Source: Burkholderiales bacterium (GTDB lineage: Bacteria; Pseudomonadota; Gammaproteobacteria; Burkholderiales; Burkholderiaceae_C). From it: a stretch of 64,000 nt of DNA. The translations under genes and the position numbers were made by a program. The notes beneath the pieces were generated by a model. That model did not search any database, was not told the DNA's origin, and saw nothing but the letters and a program-made list of their open reading frames with translations. This document shows positions 17,723 to 26,872 of the stretch, in pieces (the first letter of the stretch is position 1; the number at the start of each line of letters is the position of its first letter). Location of the stretch: positions 1 through 64,000 of the forward strand of contig JABEVE010000055.1 in assembly GCA_013044035.1 (NCBI GenBank). Direction: 5' to 3'.

Positions 17723-20700
17723 TTAGGCGCTGACTGGTGCTGCTGTGGCGTCTTGTTCAGTCTCGGCGACGTTTTGAGCTGCGGCTGCAGCTCGTTTTGG
17801 CGCATCAGCGTGGAATGCGTCCCACTTTCTGTAACCAAGCCGCAGCGCGAAGACAGCTTCGGCATGACGCTCGCGTGCGTCGGACAGATCGGCGATCGCG
17901 GCCGCATTCGATGCCTGCGGTTGATTCGCGATCGTGCTGGCCAGATCGCGCTCACGCGCGCAAAGGTCCCGCTCAGCCCGGGAATGAATATCCAGCAGAT
18001 CCTCGGACACCAGGCCCCAAACCATTCGGCCGAGTTGCGCTGCATTGTCCGTACTCGCGATGCTCGTCGAGCCGGACCATGTGATGACGTCGCCATGACC
18101 CACGCCGACCTGGGCGCGCACGATGGCCGGATAGACCGAGTAGTCGTAGCGCGAGGCAATGTGCAGGGCAATACCATCGAACACACCGATCTCACGCTCA
18201 TCCCGCCCACGTCCGGCACCTCGCACCGCCTCCAAGGCGATTAGCCCTCCAACTTCGGCCAGGCTGACGTCGGTGCGCGCGGCCGTGGCCTTCGTCGCAA
18301 GAGCATGCACCGGAATCTTGCTCACCGTGTCCATGAGCGACTTGGCTGGGTGCTTGCGCCCAGTCGCTTGAGCGTCGTCAATCTCCCGCTGCAGCGCCTC
18401 GGTGCGGGCGCGCACGGCCTCGACCGCAGTGTGGCCGAGCTCTTGCAGGGACCGTGCTTGCGGCAGCGAGCGTTGCAAATAGGCGATCGACTGACGGATG
18501 GATTCGACGCGATACTCCCACGCGGCGTGGTCCTGCCGAGCGGCCCGGATCAGGCGTTCTTTCTTCTGTGCCTCGTCTTTCAAGCGCACTTCGTCCATGA
18601 GGATTTCGTTGCCGGACGCCATCGCCTTCACACGACCGGGGTCGATCGCGGACGACTCCGGGTTTTCGATCTCGCCGCCAGATACACCCGTGCGAACCTG
18701 CTCGATGAAGGTCAGCTTCGTGTCCACGATCTGCCACAGCCCCGCATCGCCAGAGTCCTCGGTCACGTAATAGTGGATCCCAACCTTGAATGCATCGTGT
18801 CCATACTTGGCCAGGAGCGCATTACCCTGTCGCAGGCCGCGGCCGTTACGCTGCTCGAGGTCTGACGGCCGGTAGGGGGCGTCGAGATGGTGGACATCCG
18901 TGATCAAACGCTGCACGTTCATGCCCGCGCCCATCTTCGATGTGGACCCAACCAGGACCCGGATTTCGCCCGCGTTCACCGCAGCGAACAGCCGGTCGCG
19001 CTTGACCGCGGTGTCGTAGTCGTGGATGAACGCGATCTGCTGCCCAGGAATGCCGCGTTTGAGCAACTCGCCGCGAAGCGCGGCATATGCGTCGAAGCCG
19101 CCGGTGCGCAGCGCCGCTTCGACCTCAGCCTGGCTGAACTTCGCCAGTTCATCTTCGGCGGCTTCCGCTGCGTTCGCGTCGTCGCTTTCGGATTGGGCAA
19201 TCAGGTCCCGCATGCGCCGCACTTCGGCGGAATCGCCAGCCTGCGGCGTGCAAAAGTCCAAGAAGACGAGCTGCGTGCCCCGATCGTCGCCATAGCGGCT
19301 CCACGAGTCGAGCACGTTGTCCGCGCATGCCTGCAGCTTGCCGCCCCCATTGTCTGCAGCGCCGGGACGGAATGCTCGGGCGTCGAGTCCGACCTTGCGG
19401 ATGTCGCTGATGATCACCAGGACGTTGTCATCGCCCTTTTTCGGGGCGCCCTTGGGCAGGTTGTCGAGGCGCCAGAGGATTGAGCCCATCTCGTAGATGG
19501 GGTGCCCGCTGTCGTTCATGTCGACCTGGTCGCCCATCATGCGGCGCTGGGCGTCGCTCATCGGGCTGACGTGGATCGCGGGCTTGCCACCGCGAACGTC
19601 CGGGATATCGATGCGCGGCTGCCCGGCCTGCTCGAGCAGCCGGTTCATGTCGGCACGCGTGATCACGTCGGCGAAGCTGCGGTAGGACGCCAACAGCCCA
19701 TCGAGGTTGACGAACCTCGACAGCACGGTCTTTTCCTTGAATTTGCCGGTGAGGGTGAAGGCAAAATCCGACGTGATCTGCGCATAGCAGCGTTGCCACG
19801 CATCGAAGGAATGCAGGCGCTGCGCCGTAAGCGTGTCGGGATCCAGATAGCGCTGCAGGGTGTACATCTCGGCCAGCGAGTTCGAGATGGGTGTGCCAGT
19901 GGCAAAGAGGGCCTTCCCACCCGACGCACGGATGAACGACGTCTTGATCATCATGTCGTTCGCCCGGGCGGATCCTTCCGGGTTGCCCAGACCGGACACC
20001 TGCAGTTGCGTCGTATACGAAACGTTCTTGAAGGCATGCGCCTCGTCGACCGCCAGAAAATCCACGCCGAGCATGCCGAAGTGGATGCCTTCATCCTTGC
20101 GAGTCTTGGCCAGGCCCAGGATGCGTTGCTCAGCCCGCTTGATGGCCTTCTCGAGCTCTTTGCGGGTCACGCGCTCCTTGTTGGCGAGCAAGTCCTGCTT
20201 GAGCAGCGCGATCTGCTCCCCGATGTAGCGCATCTCGTGGTCGGGGTCGGCGGGGATCAGCCCGAAGGAACTGTGCGGCATGATGATCGCGTCCCAGTCG
20301 CCGAACGCGGCTCGTGCGAGAAACTGCTGCCGATTCCCGGCGGACATATCGTCAGCTTCCGCAGCCAAGATGCGAGCGGCAGGGTAGAGCGCCGCGAAGG
20401 CGTCGCGCCACTGCCCCACCAGATGGTTCGGCACCACCACCATGCTTTTCTTCGTTCGCCCCATCCGCCGCGACTCCATCACCGAGCCGACGACGGCGAA
20501 GGTCTTCCCGGCCCCGACCACGTGGTCAAAGAGGACCTGGTCCGACTGGATTGCGCGCCAGATCGCATTCTTCTGGTGCGGCCGCAGCGTGATTGCCGCC
20601 GACGATCCCTCGAGCGTGAGGTGCGAGCCGTCGTAGACGCGCTGCACAGTCCGGTTGAAGGTGGCGTTCCAGGCATCCTCAATTGCCTGCGCGCGCTCCG

Positions 20701-23539
20701 GAGTCTCGGTCACGAACTCCAGCCAACGCTCGATGACAGCCTCGACTTTCTGCTTGGCCAGGGCCGTCTGTTCTTGGTTGACAACTGCATTGCCATCGAA
20801 ATGGTCATGCACGATCGGCACCTTGCCATTGAACGCGCACGAAAGAATGTCGACGGCGGTCTTGCGATTCGTGCTGTAGCGCGCATCGGAGTTGTAGCGC
20901 GCCCCTTCAATGGCCCACTTGCCGCTCTGGGATGCATACTCCACCCGTGCGGTATCACCGCAGATGTCCTTCGCGAACGCGCGCACGATCTCCATCGGAA
21001 CCCAGGAGGCGCCAGGCAACACGACGATCTCGGAGGCACGTTTGCGCGTCGGCGCGGCTGTGGCGAGCGCCGCGACCGAGCGATCAATCTCGGCTGCCAT
21101 GCGCGGCGAACGCCCGGCGCCGGAACGCCGCGCCGTATCGCTCGATTCCATCGATTGCGCCTGCCGCGCCAGCTCGCACTTGGTCAGCACGTCACCGCTG
21201 ACGAGTTCCGCTCGTTCGACCCAACGTTGGTGGATCGGGTCAAAGAGGACGAGCTCGCCGAGTTCGTCTCGCAGATCCCACCAGTCGCGCCCGGTCAGTT
21301 CCATCATCCGCGTGGGGTCGACCGTGCCGCTTTCGCCCAGGCTGACGACGAGAGCATCGCGTGCGGAGTCCGCTTTCTGCGCGCGGCGGGCCGGCCACTG
21401 TGTGCGTTTGGTGAAAATATCCGCGCGGTCCGCGCGGGGCGCCCGAGCGGTGCTCTCGGTTTTCTTCGCCACTGCGGCGGAAACCCCGTCGTCGTAGTTA
21501 ACCTCCAAACTCGACAGCAGGGTCCACGCCGGATCGGCGCGCACGAGGCGCTTGTTCACCGCCCGCTTGAGATAGCCGTACTCGTTCTGGAATACGTCGT
21601 AGCGAGCTCGAAGCTGCTCGCGCAGATCCTCGACCATCGATTCCGTACCAAGCGGATCGACCTGGGCTCGCATGAGTTCCAGCAGGGTCTCGTGCAGGCG
21701 CAGCATCGCAACAGTGCGCCTGCGAGCGACTTCCGACTCGAACTCGACTGGCTCCGACGATTCGACCCCAAAGGCCGCCAGTGCGCTTTTGCGGCGCACC
21801 GCGTCTGCGCCGCCGGGGTTACGCCAGAGGAACATCTGCCCGGGCAGCAGCCCCGGCGGAGGTTCCACCGAGTCGGACTGCGCGGACGCTGGGATCAGCA
21901 AGGCCTGCACGCCCTCGGCCGGCATGGATCCCTCGGGCAATTCCCGCATGGCCGCATGAAGGCGCTCCATCCAATCGGGCGTTGCGCGCACCATGAGCTC
22001 GCCATCGCGATACATGCCGCGCCCGGCGCTCAGTTGACCAAGGATCTTCTCAGGGTGCTGCTGGTACCAGCCGTTAATGCGGATCGTCGGAAACGCATCG
22101 ACCGAGGCCGAATCGGGGTTGTGCATGTCGACGGTTCCCACCCACGGCAAATCGCGGGCGGCGTCCTCGCTAATCGGCTCGGCGCGCTTGCGCAGAAAGA
22201 CGATGTCCGTGACGACTTCCGTGCCGGCGTTGCGTCGAAACGCCGTGTCGGGCAGACGCACGGCGTCGATCAGTTCCACCTCCCGGCCGAGTGCACAGCG
22301 AAAGTCCACGGCGTCGACAGTCGAGCCGTCGAGCAGGTACCGAGACACCACCATGGCGGCCACGCCGCCGGCGCGCAAACCTTCGGCGGCGCGGGCGAAG
22401 AAGTAGCCATGGGTGCTCGTGGACAGGCGCGTCGATAGCGCGCTCACGGACTGGTCGGCCGCGCCGCGGCGGTCGATCAGTCGCAGATCCCCGAACGGTG
22501 GATTGCCGATGAAGAGGTCGAACTTGGCGCCGCCGGTGGAGAACGTCTCGAACGGCGCGTTCGCCACGAATGCGCGTGAATAGAGCAGCCGCGCGATGCT
22601 TGAGGTGATGGGGTCGATCTCGACCAGCACCCTCTGCGACTTGGCCGCGGTGTCCGCCGGTTGCAAGCCCAGGAAGTTGCCCGAGCCGCCAGCCGGCTCG
22701 ATGACGCTTCCACCCTTGAACCCCAGCCGCGAAACCCCAGCCCAGATCGTGCGCACCACCTCCGCAGCCGTGTAGTGCGCGTCGAGGATCGTGCTGCGAG
22801 CCTTCGCGTATTCCTCCGAGGTGAGGACGTCTTGAAGCTGCCGGGCGATCCCTTCCCAGTCCTCCTTTGTCTTGCCCTCAAGATCATAGAACGCATACTG
22901 CAGACCGCCCCAGCCCACGTAGCGGGCCATGGTCGTCTTCTCGTCCCGAGTGGCTTGACGCCCAGCCATCAGGACCAACTTCGCGGTCTTGATGGCTTCG
23001 ATGTTGTCGAGGGCCTTCTGCTTCGGTCCGCGTTCCTCGGCGAGAATCGTGTCGTCGAGCACGAAGTCCTCGACCGGGATAAACGGCGCTGGCGCCGCCG
23101 CCAGTGCTTGCTGCACGAGCGCCTGTCGGCTCTCCTCGACGTCATCGCGCACCTCTTCGGGCAGGTCCTCCAAGGCGACACGCGGCCGGGCCGCTGCAGG
23201 GCTGCCGTCAGCGACCGGCAAGCGCGTCCGCGGGCTCGATGCGGGGGGCGCCACAGATACAGATGGATCTGCCGCCGGCATCGCTTGCGCCAAGAGATCT
23301 TGCGGGGCGTTCCCGCTCACGCCATCGAGCGCGGCCAAGAATTCGTCCTGTCGGCCCTGCGGCGCCGCAGGGCCGACAGGCTGGGCTGCGCGCCGCTCCT
23401 GCGCCAAACGTAATCGTGTGTCGCGCTCGCTCTCCACGATGCGTCTGCGAGCGACGATCTCCTGGGCCGCCTCCGGCGACACCGAGTCAGCCCATCCCGA
23501 AGAGAGGTCGAAGTCGCCGAAGAGAGCTTGTGCGTGCAT
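17723..23539 (-). CDS. Giant DNA methylase-SNF2 helicase, DarB-like antirestriction protein
   Basis: 1938 aa from ATG 23539 (MHAQALFGDF); the 2304-aa track start runs back through the divergent outer-membrane gene and is rejected. An N6-adenine methyltransferase module has motif I EPAGGSGNF (about 281-289) and NPPF (346-349). An SF2/SNF2-type helicase follows with GAGKT (1009-1013), DEAH (1165-1168), ATGTPISNS and a C-terminal motif VI-like QRNGRGLRQGN. This order is that of phage P1 DarB and the very large methylase-helicases of conjugative plasmids and ICEs, which protect entering DNA from type I restriction. The C-terminal 350 residues are mostly helical and unassigned. ArdC nearby gives a consistent antirestriction set. 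Confidence 0.85.
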   Translation of the reverse strand: MHAQALFGDFDLSSGWADSVSPEAAQEIVARRRIVESERDTRLRLAQERRAAQPVGPAAPQGRQDEFLAALDGVSGNAPQDLLAQAMPAADPSVSVAPPASSPRTRLPVADGSPAAARPRVALEDLPEEVRDDVEESRQALVQQALAAAPAPFIPVEDFVLDDTILAEERGPKQKALDNIEAIKTAKLVLMAGRQATRDEKTTMARYVGWGGLQYAFYDLEGKTKEDWEGIARQLQDVLTSEEYAKARSTILDAHYTAAEVVRTIWAGVSRLGFKGGSVIEPAGGSGNFLGLQPADTAAKSQRVLVEIDPITSSIARLLYSRAFVANAPFETFSTGGAKFDLFIGNPPFGDLRLIDRRGAADQSVSALSTRLSTSTHGYFFARAAEGLRAGGVAAMVVSRYLLDGSTVDAVDFRCALGREVELIDAVRLPDTAFRRNAGTEVVTDIVFLRKRAEPISEDAARDLPWVGTVDMHNPDSASVDAFPTIRINGWYQQHPEKILGQLSAGRGMYRDGELMVRATPDWMERLHAAMRELPEGSMPAEGVQALLIPASAQSDSVEPPPGLLPGQMFLWRNPGGADAVRRKSALAAFGVESSEPVEFESEVARRRTVAMLRLHETLLELMRAQVDPLGTESMVEDLREQLRARYDVFQNEYGYLKRAVNKRLVRADPAWTLLSSLEVNYDDGVSAAVAKKTESTARAPRADRADIFTKRTQWPARRAQKADSARDALVVSLGESGTVDPTRMMELTGRDWWDLRDELGELVLFDPIHQRWVERAELVSGDVLTKCELARQAQSMESSDTARRSGAGRSPRMAAEIDRSVAALATAAPTRKRASEIVVLPGASWVPMEIVRAFAKDICGDTARVEYASQSGKWAIEGARYNSDARYSTNRKTAVDILSCAFNGKVPIVHDHFDGNAVVNQEQTALAKQKVEAVIERWLEFVTETPERAQAIEDAWNATFNRTVQRVYDGSHLTLEGSSAAITLRPHQKNAIWRAIQSDQVLFDHVVGAGKTFAVVGSVMESRRMGRTKKSMVVVPNHLVGQWRDAFAALYPAARILAAEADDMSAGNRQQFLARAAFGDWDAIIMPHSSFGLIPADPDHEMRYIGEQIALLKQDLLANKERVTRKELEKAIKRAEQRILGLAKTRKDEGIHFGMLGVDFLAVDEAHAFKNVSYTTQLQVSGLGNPEGSARANDMMIKTSFIRASGGKALFATGTPISNSLAEMYTLQRYLDPDTLTAQRLHSFDAWQRCYAQITSDFAFTLTGKFKEKTVLSRFVNLDGLLASYRSFADVITRADMNRLLEQAGQPRIDIPDVRGGKPAIHVSPMSDAQRRMMGDQVDMNDSGHPIYEMGSILWRLDNLPKGAPKKGDDNVLVIISDIRKVGLDARAFRPGAADNGGGKLQACADNVLDSWSRYGDDRGTQLVFLDFCTPQAGDSAEVRRMRDLIAQSESDDANAAEAAEDELAKFSQAEVEAALRTGGFDAYAALRGELLKRGIPGQQIAFIHDYDTAVKRDRLFAAVNAGEIRVLVGSTSKMGAGMNVQRLITDVHHLDAPYRPSDLEQRNGRGLRQGNALLAKYGHDAFKVGIHYYVTEDSGDAGLWQIVDTKLTFIEQVRTGVSGGEIENPESSAIDPGRVKAMASGNEILMDEVRLKDEAQKKERLIRAARQDHAAWEYRVESIRQSIAYLQRSLPQARSLQELGHTAVEAVRARTEALQREIDDAQATGRKHPAKSLMDTVSKIPVHALATKATAARTDVSLAEVGGLIALEAVRGAGRGRDEREIGVFDGIALHIASRYDYSVYPAIVRAQVGVGHGDVITWSGSTSIASTDNAAQLGRMVWGLVSEDLLDIHSRAERDLCARERDLASTIANQPQASNAAAIADLSDARERHAEAVFALRLGYRKWDAFHADAPKRAAAAAQNVAETEQDATAAPVSA

Positions 23540-23689
23540 GTCCGAGAGTTTCCGTGGGGATGGGGGATGGTTGGTCGCCTCGGCAGCGACACTGCGGCGC
23601 CGGCGCCAATAAATATTCTGCAAGCCGCAGCGAAGCGTTGACGTAAATTTCGCATGCAGCCTTGCTGCATCATGGGATTGGCGAACGTG

Positions 23690-23718
23690 TTGACCGGATG
23701 ACGCGACGAAAGTAGTAT
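23690..23718 (+). promoter_or_regulatory. Sigma70-type promoter of outer-membrane gene
   Basis: TTGACC, 17-bp spacer, TAGTAT. It points at the beta-barrel gene that starts 121 bp downstream. Confidence 0.6.
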
Positions 23719-23839
23719 GCAAGCAACCGTGTTTCGTAGCAAAAAGGACAGCGCGGCCAGGCAGCCTCCCTAGCGGACCGGCAGCTGCCCCGACTTGGCG
23801 ATTGGCGCCAAATGCCCGCGACCATCTGGATCTCAGGAC

Positions 23840-24529
23840 ATGAACCACATCAAGCTCAAGAGCATCATCCTGGCCGCCGCCATCGCCGCGGCCGCCTCCG
23901 CCCCCGCCTTCGCCGGCGGCCTCAACCTCGGCGACGCCAGCGTCGGCCTGACCGCCGGCACCCTGGGCGCCGGCCCGCAGATCGGCTGGACCATCGTGCC
24001 GAACAAGTTCGACGCCCGCCTGAACTTCGGTGCCCTGAACCGCAGCTACAACACCACCAGCAACGGCGTGGCCTACACCGGCAACCTCAAGCTGCAGAAC
24101 GTGGGCCTGCTGGGCGACTGGCACCCCTGGGCCGGTGCGTTCCGCCTGACCGGCGGCCTGTTCTACAACGGCAACAAGTTCGACCTCAGCGCCCAGCCGA
24201 CCGGCGGCAGCTACACCTTCAACGGCAACACCTACACCGCCGCGCAGGTGGGCACCGCCAACGCCAGCGTCACCTTCAATTCGGTGGCGCCCTACATCGG
24301 ACTGGGCTTCGGCGACGGCGGCACCGGCGCCGGCGCCGGCCTGCACTTCACGTCCGACATCGGCGTGATGTACCAGGGCACCCCGAAGGCCAGCATCACC
24401 GCCAGCAACCCGACCGGCAACGCCCAGCTCGCCAGCGACGTGCAGGCGTCGCAGGCCAAGCTGCAGAGCGATCTGAACAGCTTCCAGTGGTATCCGGTCG
24501 TGCAGGTCGGTGTCGTCTATCGGTTCTGA
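23840..24529 (+). CDS. Outer-membrane beta-barrel protein
   Basis: 229 aa. A Sec signal peptide (MNHIKLKSIILAAAIAAAASAPAFA) is followed by alternating amphipathic strands with many Gly, Asn and aromatic residues. The protein ends in a terminal strand with a C-terminal Phe (VVQVGVVYRF), the signature recognised by the BAM complex. ATG 23840 is preceded by aggac; the track's earlier ATG lies before the signal peptide. The gene has its own promoter and a strong terminator. Codon use is strikingly biased to GGC/ACC/AAC/CTG, typical of high expression. Its function is unknown: porin, adhesin or surface exclusion are all possible. Confidence 0.8.
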   Translation: MNHIKLKSIILAAAIAAAASAPAFAGGLNLGDASVGLTAGTLGAGPQIGWTIVPNKFDARLNFGALNRSYNTTSNGVAYTGNLKLQNVGLLGDWHPWAGAFRLTGGLFYNGNKFDLSAQPTGGSYTFNGNTYTAAQVGTANASVTFNSVAPYIGLGFGDGGTGAGAGLHFTSDIGVMYQGTPKASITASNPTGNAQLASDVQASQAKLQSDLNSFQWYPVVQVGVVYRF

Positions 24530-24530
24530 T

Positions 24531-24565
24531 CCGTCGGGGGCCGGGCTTGCCCCGGCCCCCGACGG
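24531..24565 (+). terminator. Terminator-like hairpin after outer-membrane gene
   Basis: A perfect 15-bp GC-rich stem (ccgtcgggggccggg) with a 5-nt loop begins directly after the stop codon. No T-run follows, but the stem is very stable. Confidence 0.75.
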
Positions 24566-24594
24566 TCGGCGGCAGCGCCGGCCATTCATTCGAT

Positions 24595-24638
24595 CTGTGT
24601 GTAGCGCAGCCTGGTAGCGCACATGCCTTGGGCGCACA
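24595..24638 (+). other. tRNA-Pro(UGG)-like 5' fragment
   Basis: The D-arm GCGC-agcctggta-GCGC is immediately followed by an anticodon-arm-like CATGC-CTTGGGC-GCACA with TGG in anticodon position, at the spacing found in proline tRNAs. The 7 nt before TA could be a decayed acceptor strand. Nothing resembling a T-arm (ggttcgaatcc) follows, so this is not a functional tRNA. It looks like the 5' portion of a tRNA gene left by recombination, joined to the coding sequence that follows. Confidence 0.5.
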
Positions 24639-25269
24639 AGATACCCAAGAGCAGTTCCTCCGCGAAATCGGCCGGCATGAGCTCACTGTGCTGCGCAACG
24701 ATGGCCTCTACCGGCATCTCCGTTTCGCGCGCCCGGGCACGATATGCATGCACTTCGACATCCTGACCTGGCCAGGCCACCTCTGCTACACGGGCGACAT
24801 GGGCACGTACGTGTTCCAGCGGCGGGCCGACATGCTCCAGTTCTTCCGGCGCGGTGAGTCGCGACGCGACCGCGAGCCGCGCGATGCGATCGATCTGCGC
24901 TACTGGGCCGAGAAGCTGCAAGCGCATGACTCGCAGGATCCCGCGTTCGCGTTCAGCGACGAGCAGTTCCGTGAGGACGTGCGCGACTACGTGGATCAGG
25001 CGACCAGCGACGACGAGGACTGGCCGGCCGAGCGCCGCGCGGCCCTGACGGCCGCGATCGACGAGGACTTGCTGGATGGGGTCGAGGACGAGCACTCGGC
25101 CTGGTGCGCGTTGCGCGACTTCGCGTTCTCCGACGAGCACGGCCAGTTCCAATTCATCGACTGGGAACGCAACTGCAAGCGACCGACCCACCGCTTCCAG
25201 TGGTGCTGCCTGGCCCTGGACTGGGCGATCGGCGTGTTCGACGCGCAAGATGCCGAGGCCCAAGCGTGA
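24628..25269 (+). CDS. Hypothetical phage/ICE-type protein, 5' end uncertain
   Basis: 213 aa if the TTG at 24628 is used; the frame is open further upstream but only through the terminator and outer-membrane gene. The protein ([25 protein letters not shown] ... [23 protein letters not shown]) resembles a family common in phages and integrative elements, for which I know no function. The first residues fall in the tRNA-Pro-like fragment and no Shine-Dalgarno is seen. The original start may therefore have been lost and replaced. The stop overlaps the next gene's GTG. Confidence 0.6.
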   Translation: MGAQDTQEQFLREIGRHELTVLRNDGLYRHLRFARPGTICMHFDILTWPGHLCYTGDMGTYVFQRRADMLQFFRRGESRRDREPRDAIDLRYWAEKLQAHDSQDPAFAFSDEQFREDVRDYVDQATSDDEDWPAERRAALTAAIDEDLLDGVEDEHSAWCALRDFAFSDEHGQFQFIDWERNCKRPTHRFQWCCLALDWAIGVFDAQDAEAQA

Positions 25270-25523
25270 GCGACACCGCAACCGGCTGGGTGCTGTACCT
25301 GCTCGAGTGCACGGACGGCTCCCTGTACGCCGGCATCACGAACGACCTTCCACGCCGCATGCAGGCGCACGCCAGCGGCCGCGGCGCCCGCTACACGCGC
25401 TCGCATCCGCCGCGCCGGGTCATCGGCACGAAACCTTTCCCGGACCGCGCCGCGGCGAGCCGCGCCGAGTGGGCCATCAAGCAGTTGCCGCGAGCGCGCA
25501 AGGCGGCGTTTCTCCAGGAGTAG
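25266..25523 (+). CDS. GIY-YIG endonuclease-like small protein
   Basis: 85 aa from GTG 25266, which overlaps the upstream stop (GTGA). It contains [23 protein letters not shown], the GIY-YIG core in its UPF0213/YhbQ-like form (LY..x10..YAG), and [11 protein letters not shown]. Family members are small single-domain nucleases implicated in DNA repair or turnover. The length is typical of this stand-alone form. It is followed 3 bp later by a phosphatase gene in the same operon. Confidence 0.8.
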   Translation: MSDTATGWVLYLLECTDGSLYAGITNDLPRRMQAHASGRGARYTRSHPPRRVIGTKPFPDRAAASRAEWAIKQLPRARKAAFLQE

Positions 25524-25526
25524 GCC

Positions 25527-26342
25527 TTGCAGTTTCCCCTCATCCAGCGGTTCCCCATCAACGCTGCCGGCCGCGACTTCGTGCTGGGCGACATCCACGG
25601 CGCCTTCGACCTGGTCGCGCAGGGCCTGCGCCGGGTTCAGTTCGACCCCGCGCTCGACCGCCTGTTCTGCGTCGGCGATCTGGTCGACCGCGGACCGGAG
25701 TCGCACCGTGCCCTGGCCTTCCTCGGCCTGCCCTGGGTGCATTCCGCGCGCGGCAATCACGAAGACAACCTGCTGCAGGTGTACGCCGAAGGTGACCCTG
25801 ACCCGAAGGTGTTGGCCTGGTTCGCGCAGCGGTTTCACGCGCAATGGTGGCTCGACCTGGCGCCGGCCGACCGGAGCCGATTCCTGAAGGCGTTCGCCCG
25901 CATGCCCATCGCCATCGAGGTCGAGACACCGCGCGGCCTGGTCGGCATCGTGCACGCGGACGTGCCCGCCGGCATGGACTGGCCGACGTTCCGATCTCAC
26001 CTCAAGGCCGGGGACGCCGAGACGATGGGTGTTGCGCTCGAAGGACGCAATCGCATCAAAGCCGAGAACCACGACGGCGTGCCCGGGATCGGCCGGGTAT
26101 TCGTCGGCCACACCCCGCAGTGGGGCGGCGCCCGGCGCCTTGGCAACGTCTACGCCATCGACAGCGGCGCCGTGTTCGGCCTGATCATGGACGACCACGA
26201 CGGGCACCTGACGATGGCCAACCTGTGCTTCGCCAGCCAAGCCATCATGCCGGCGCGCACGCAGCACGGTGGCTTGGCTGCCGTCGTCGCTTGCCCTGAG
26301 CATGAGGACGCACCGTTCGGCGCGTATGCACGGAGGATGTAG
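25527..26342 (+). CDS. PPP-family metallophosphoesterase (serine/threonine phosphatase-like)
   Basis: 271 aa from TTG 25527. The two-metal phosphoesterase signature is complete: GDIHG, GDLVDRGPES and RGNHE, then a later VHAD and GHT. This matches the lambda-phosphatase/ApaH-like PPP family, which dephosphorylates proteins or small nucleotides. The substrate cannot be told from sequence. It lies in a compact plus-strand block of phage/ICE-type small genes. Confidence 0.82.
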   Translation: MQFPLIQRFPINAAGRDFVLGDIHGAFDLVAQGLRRVQFDPALDRLFCVGDLVDRGPESHRALAFLGLPWVHSARGNHEDNLLQVYAEGDPDPKVLAWFAQRFHAQWWLDLAPADRSRFLKAFARMPIAIEVETPRGLVGIVHADVPAGMDWPTFRSHLKAGDAETMGVALEGRNRIKAENHDGVPGIGRVFVGHTPQWGGARRLGNVYAIDSGAVFGLIMDDHDGHLTMANLCFASQAIMPARTQHGGLAAVVACPEHEDAPFGAYARRM

Positions 26343-26344
26343 CG

Positions 26345-26872
26345 GTGAAAGAAGAAACATCCCTCTTCGCCGAGCACTCCGGCGCGGTCTTCTCGCCATG
26401 CCGTCAGTATCGCTATGTCCTGTGGCGGAGCTGGGAGCCGGCCAAGCCCGCGTGCATGTTCCTCATGCTCAATCCGAGCACGGCCGACGCTGTGGACAAT
26501 GACGCAACCGTCGAGCGCTGCCAACGGCGCGCCCAGATGATGGGCTACGGCGCCTTGGTCGTGGGCAACATCTTCGCCTACCGATCGACCGATCCGGACA
26601 AGCTCTACGAGTTGGAGGATCCCGTGGGCCCGGACAATGACCGTTCGATTCTCGAGCGCGCGGCCGCCGCTGGCATCGTGATCTGCGGCTGGGGCACCCA
26701 CGGGGCGCTGCGCCGCCGTGGGGACGCGGTGCTACGCATGCTGCGCGAAGCCGGCATCACGCCGCACGCCCTGCGCATCAACGCCGACGGCTCGCCGCGG
26801 CATCCGCTGTACGTCGGATATGAGATTCGCCCTGTTCCAATGGCCGGCCAAAAGGGTGCACTCCATGGGTGA
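26345..26872 (+). CDS. DUF1643-family protein
   Basis: 175 aa from GTG 26345. It has the DUF1643 hallmark MLNPSTADAVDNDATVERC followed by VVGNIFAYRSTDPDKL and VICGWGTHG. The family is common on plasmids and phages, with no established biochemical role. It is separated by 2 bp from the phosphatase gene and overlaps the next gene by 8 bp, so it is translated as part of the same operon. Confidence 0.8.
   Translation: MKEETSLFAEHSGAVFSPCRQYRYVLWRSWEPAKPACMFLMLNPSTADAVDNDATVERCQRRAQMMGYGALVVGNIFAYRSTDPDKLYELEDPVGPDNDRSILERAAAAGIVICGWGTHGALRRRGDAVLRMLREAGITPHALRINADGSPRHPLYVGYEIRPVPMAGQKGALHG

Noticed and set aside
19502-22438. 978-aa plus-strand ORF
   Set aside because: It is the antisense shadow of the DarB-like gene and has no recognisable motifs.
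23812-24627. Upstream part of the 485-aa plus-strand ORF
   Set aside because: Arg/Gln-rich out-of-frame reading of the outer-membrane gene and terminator; only the part after about 24628 is protein-like.
23540-24637. 366-residue N-terminal extension of the 2304-aa track ORF
   Set aside because: It runs antisense through a clear outer-membrane gene with signal peptide, promoter and terminator. The methylase-helicase starts at MHAQALFGDF (23539).
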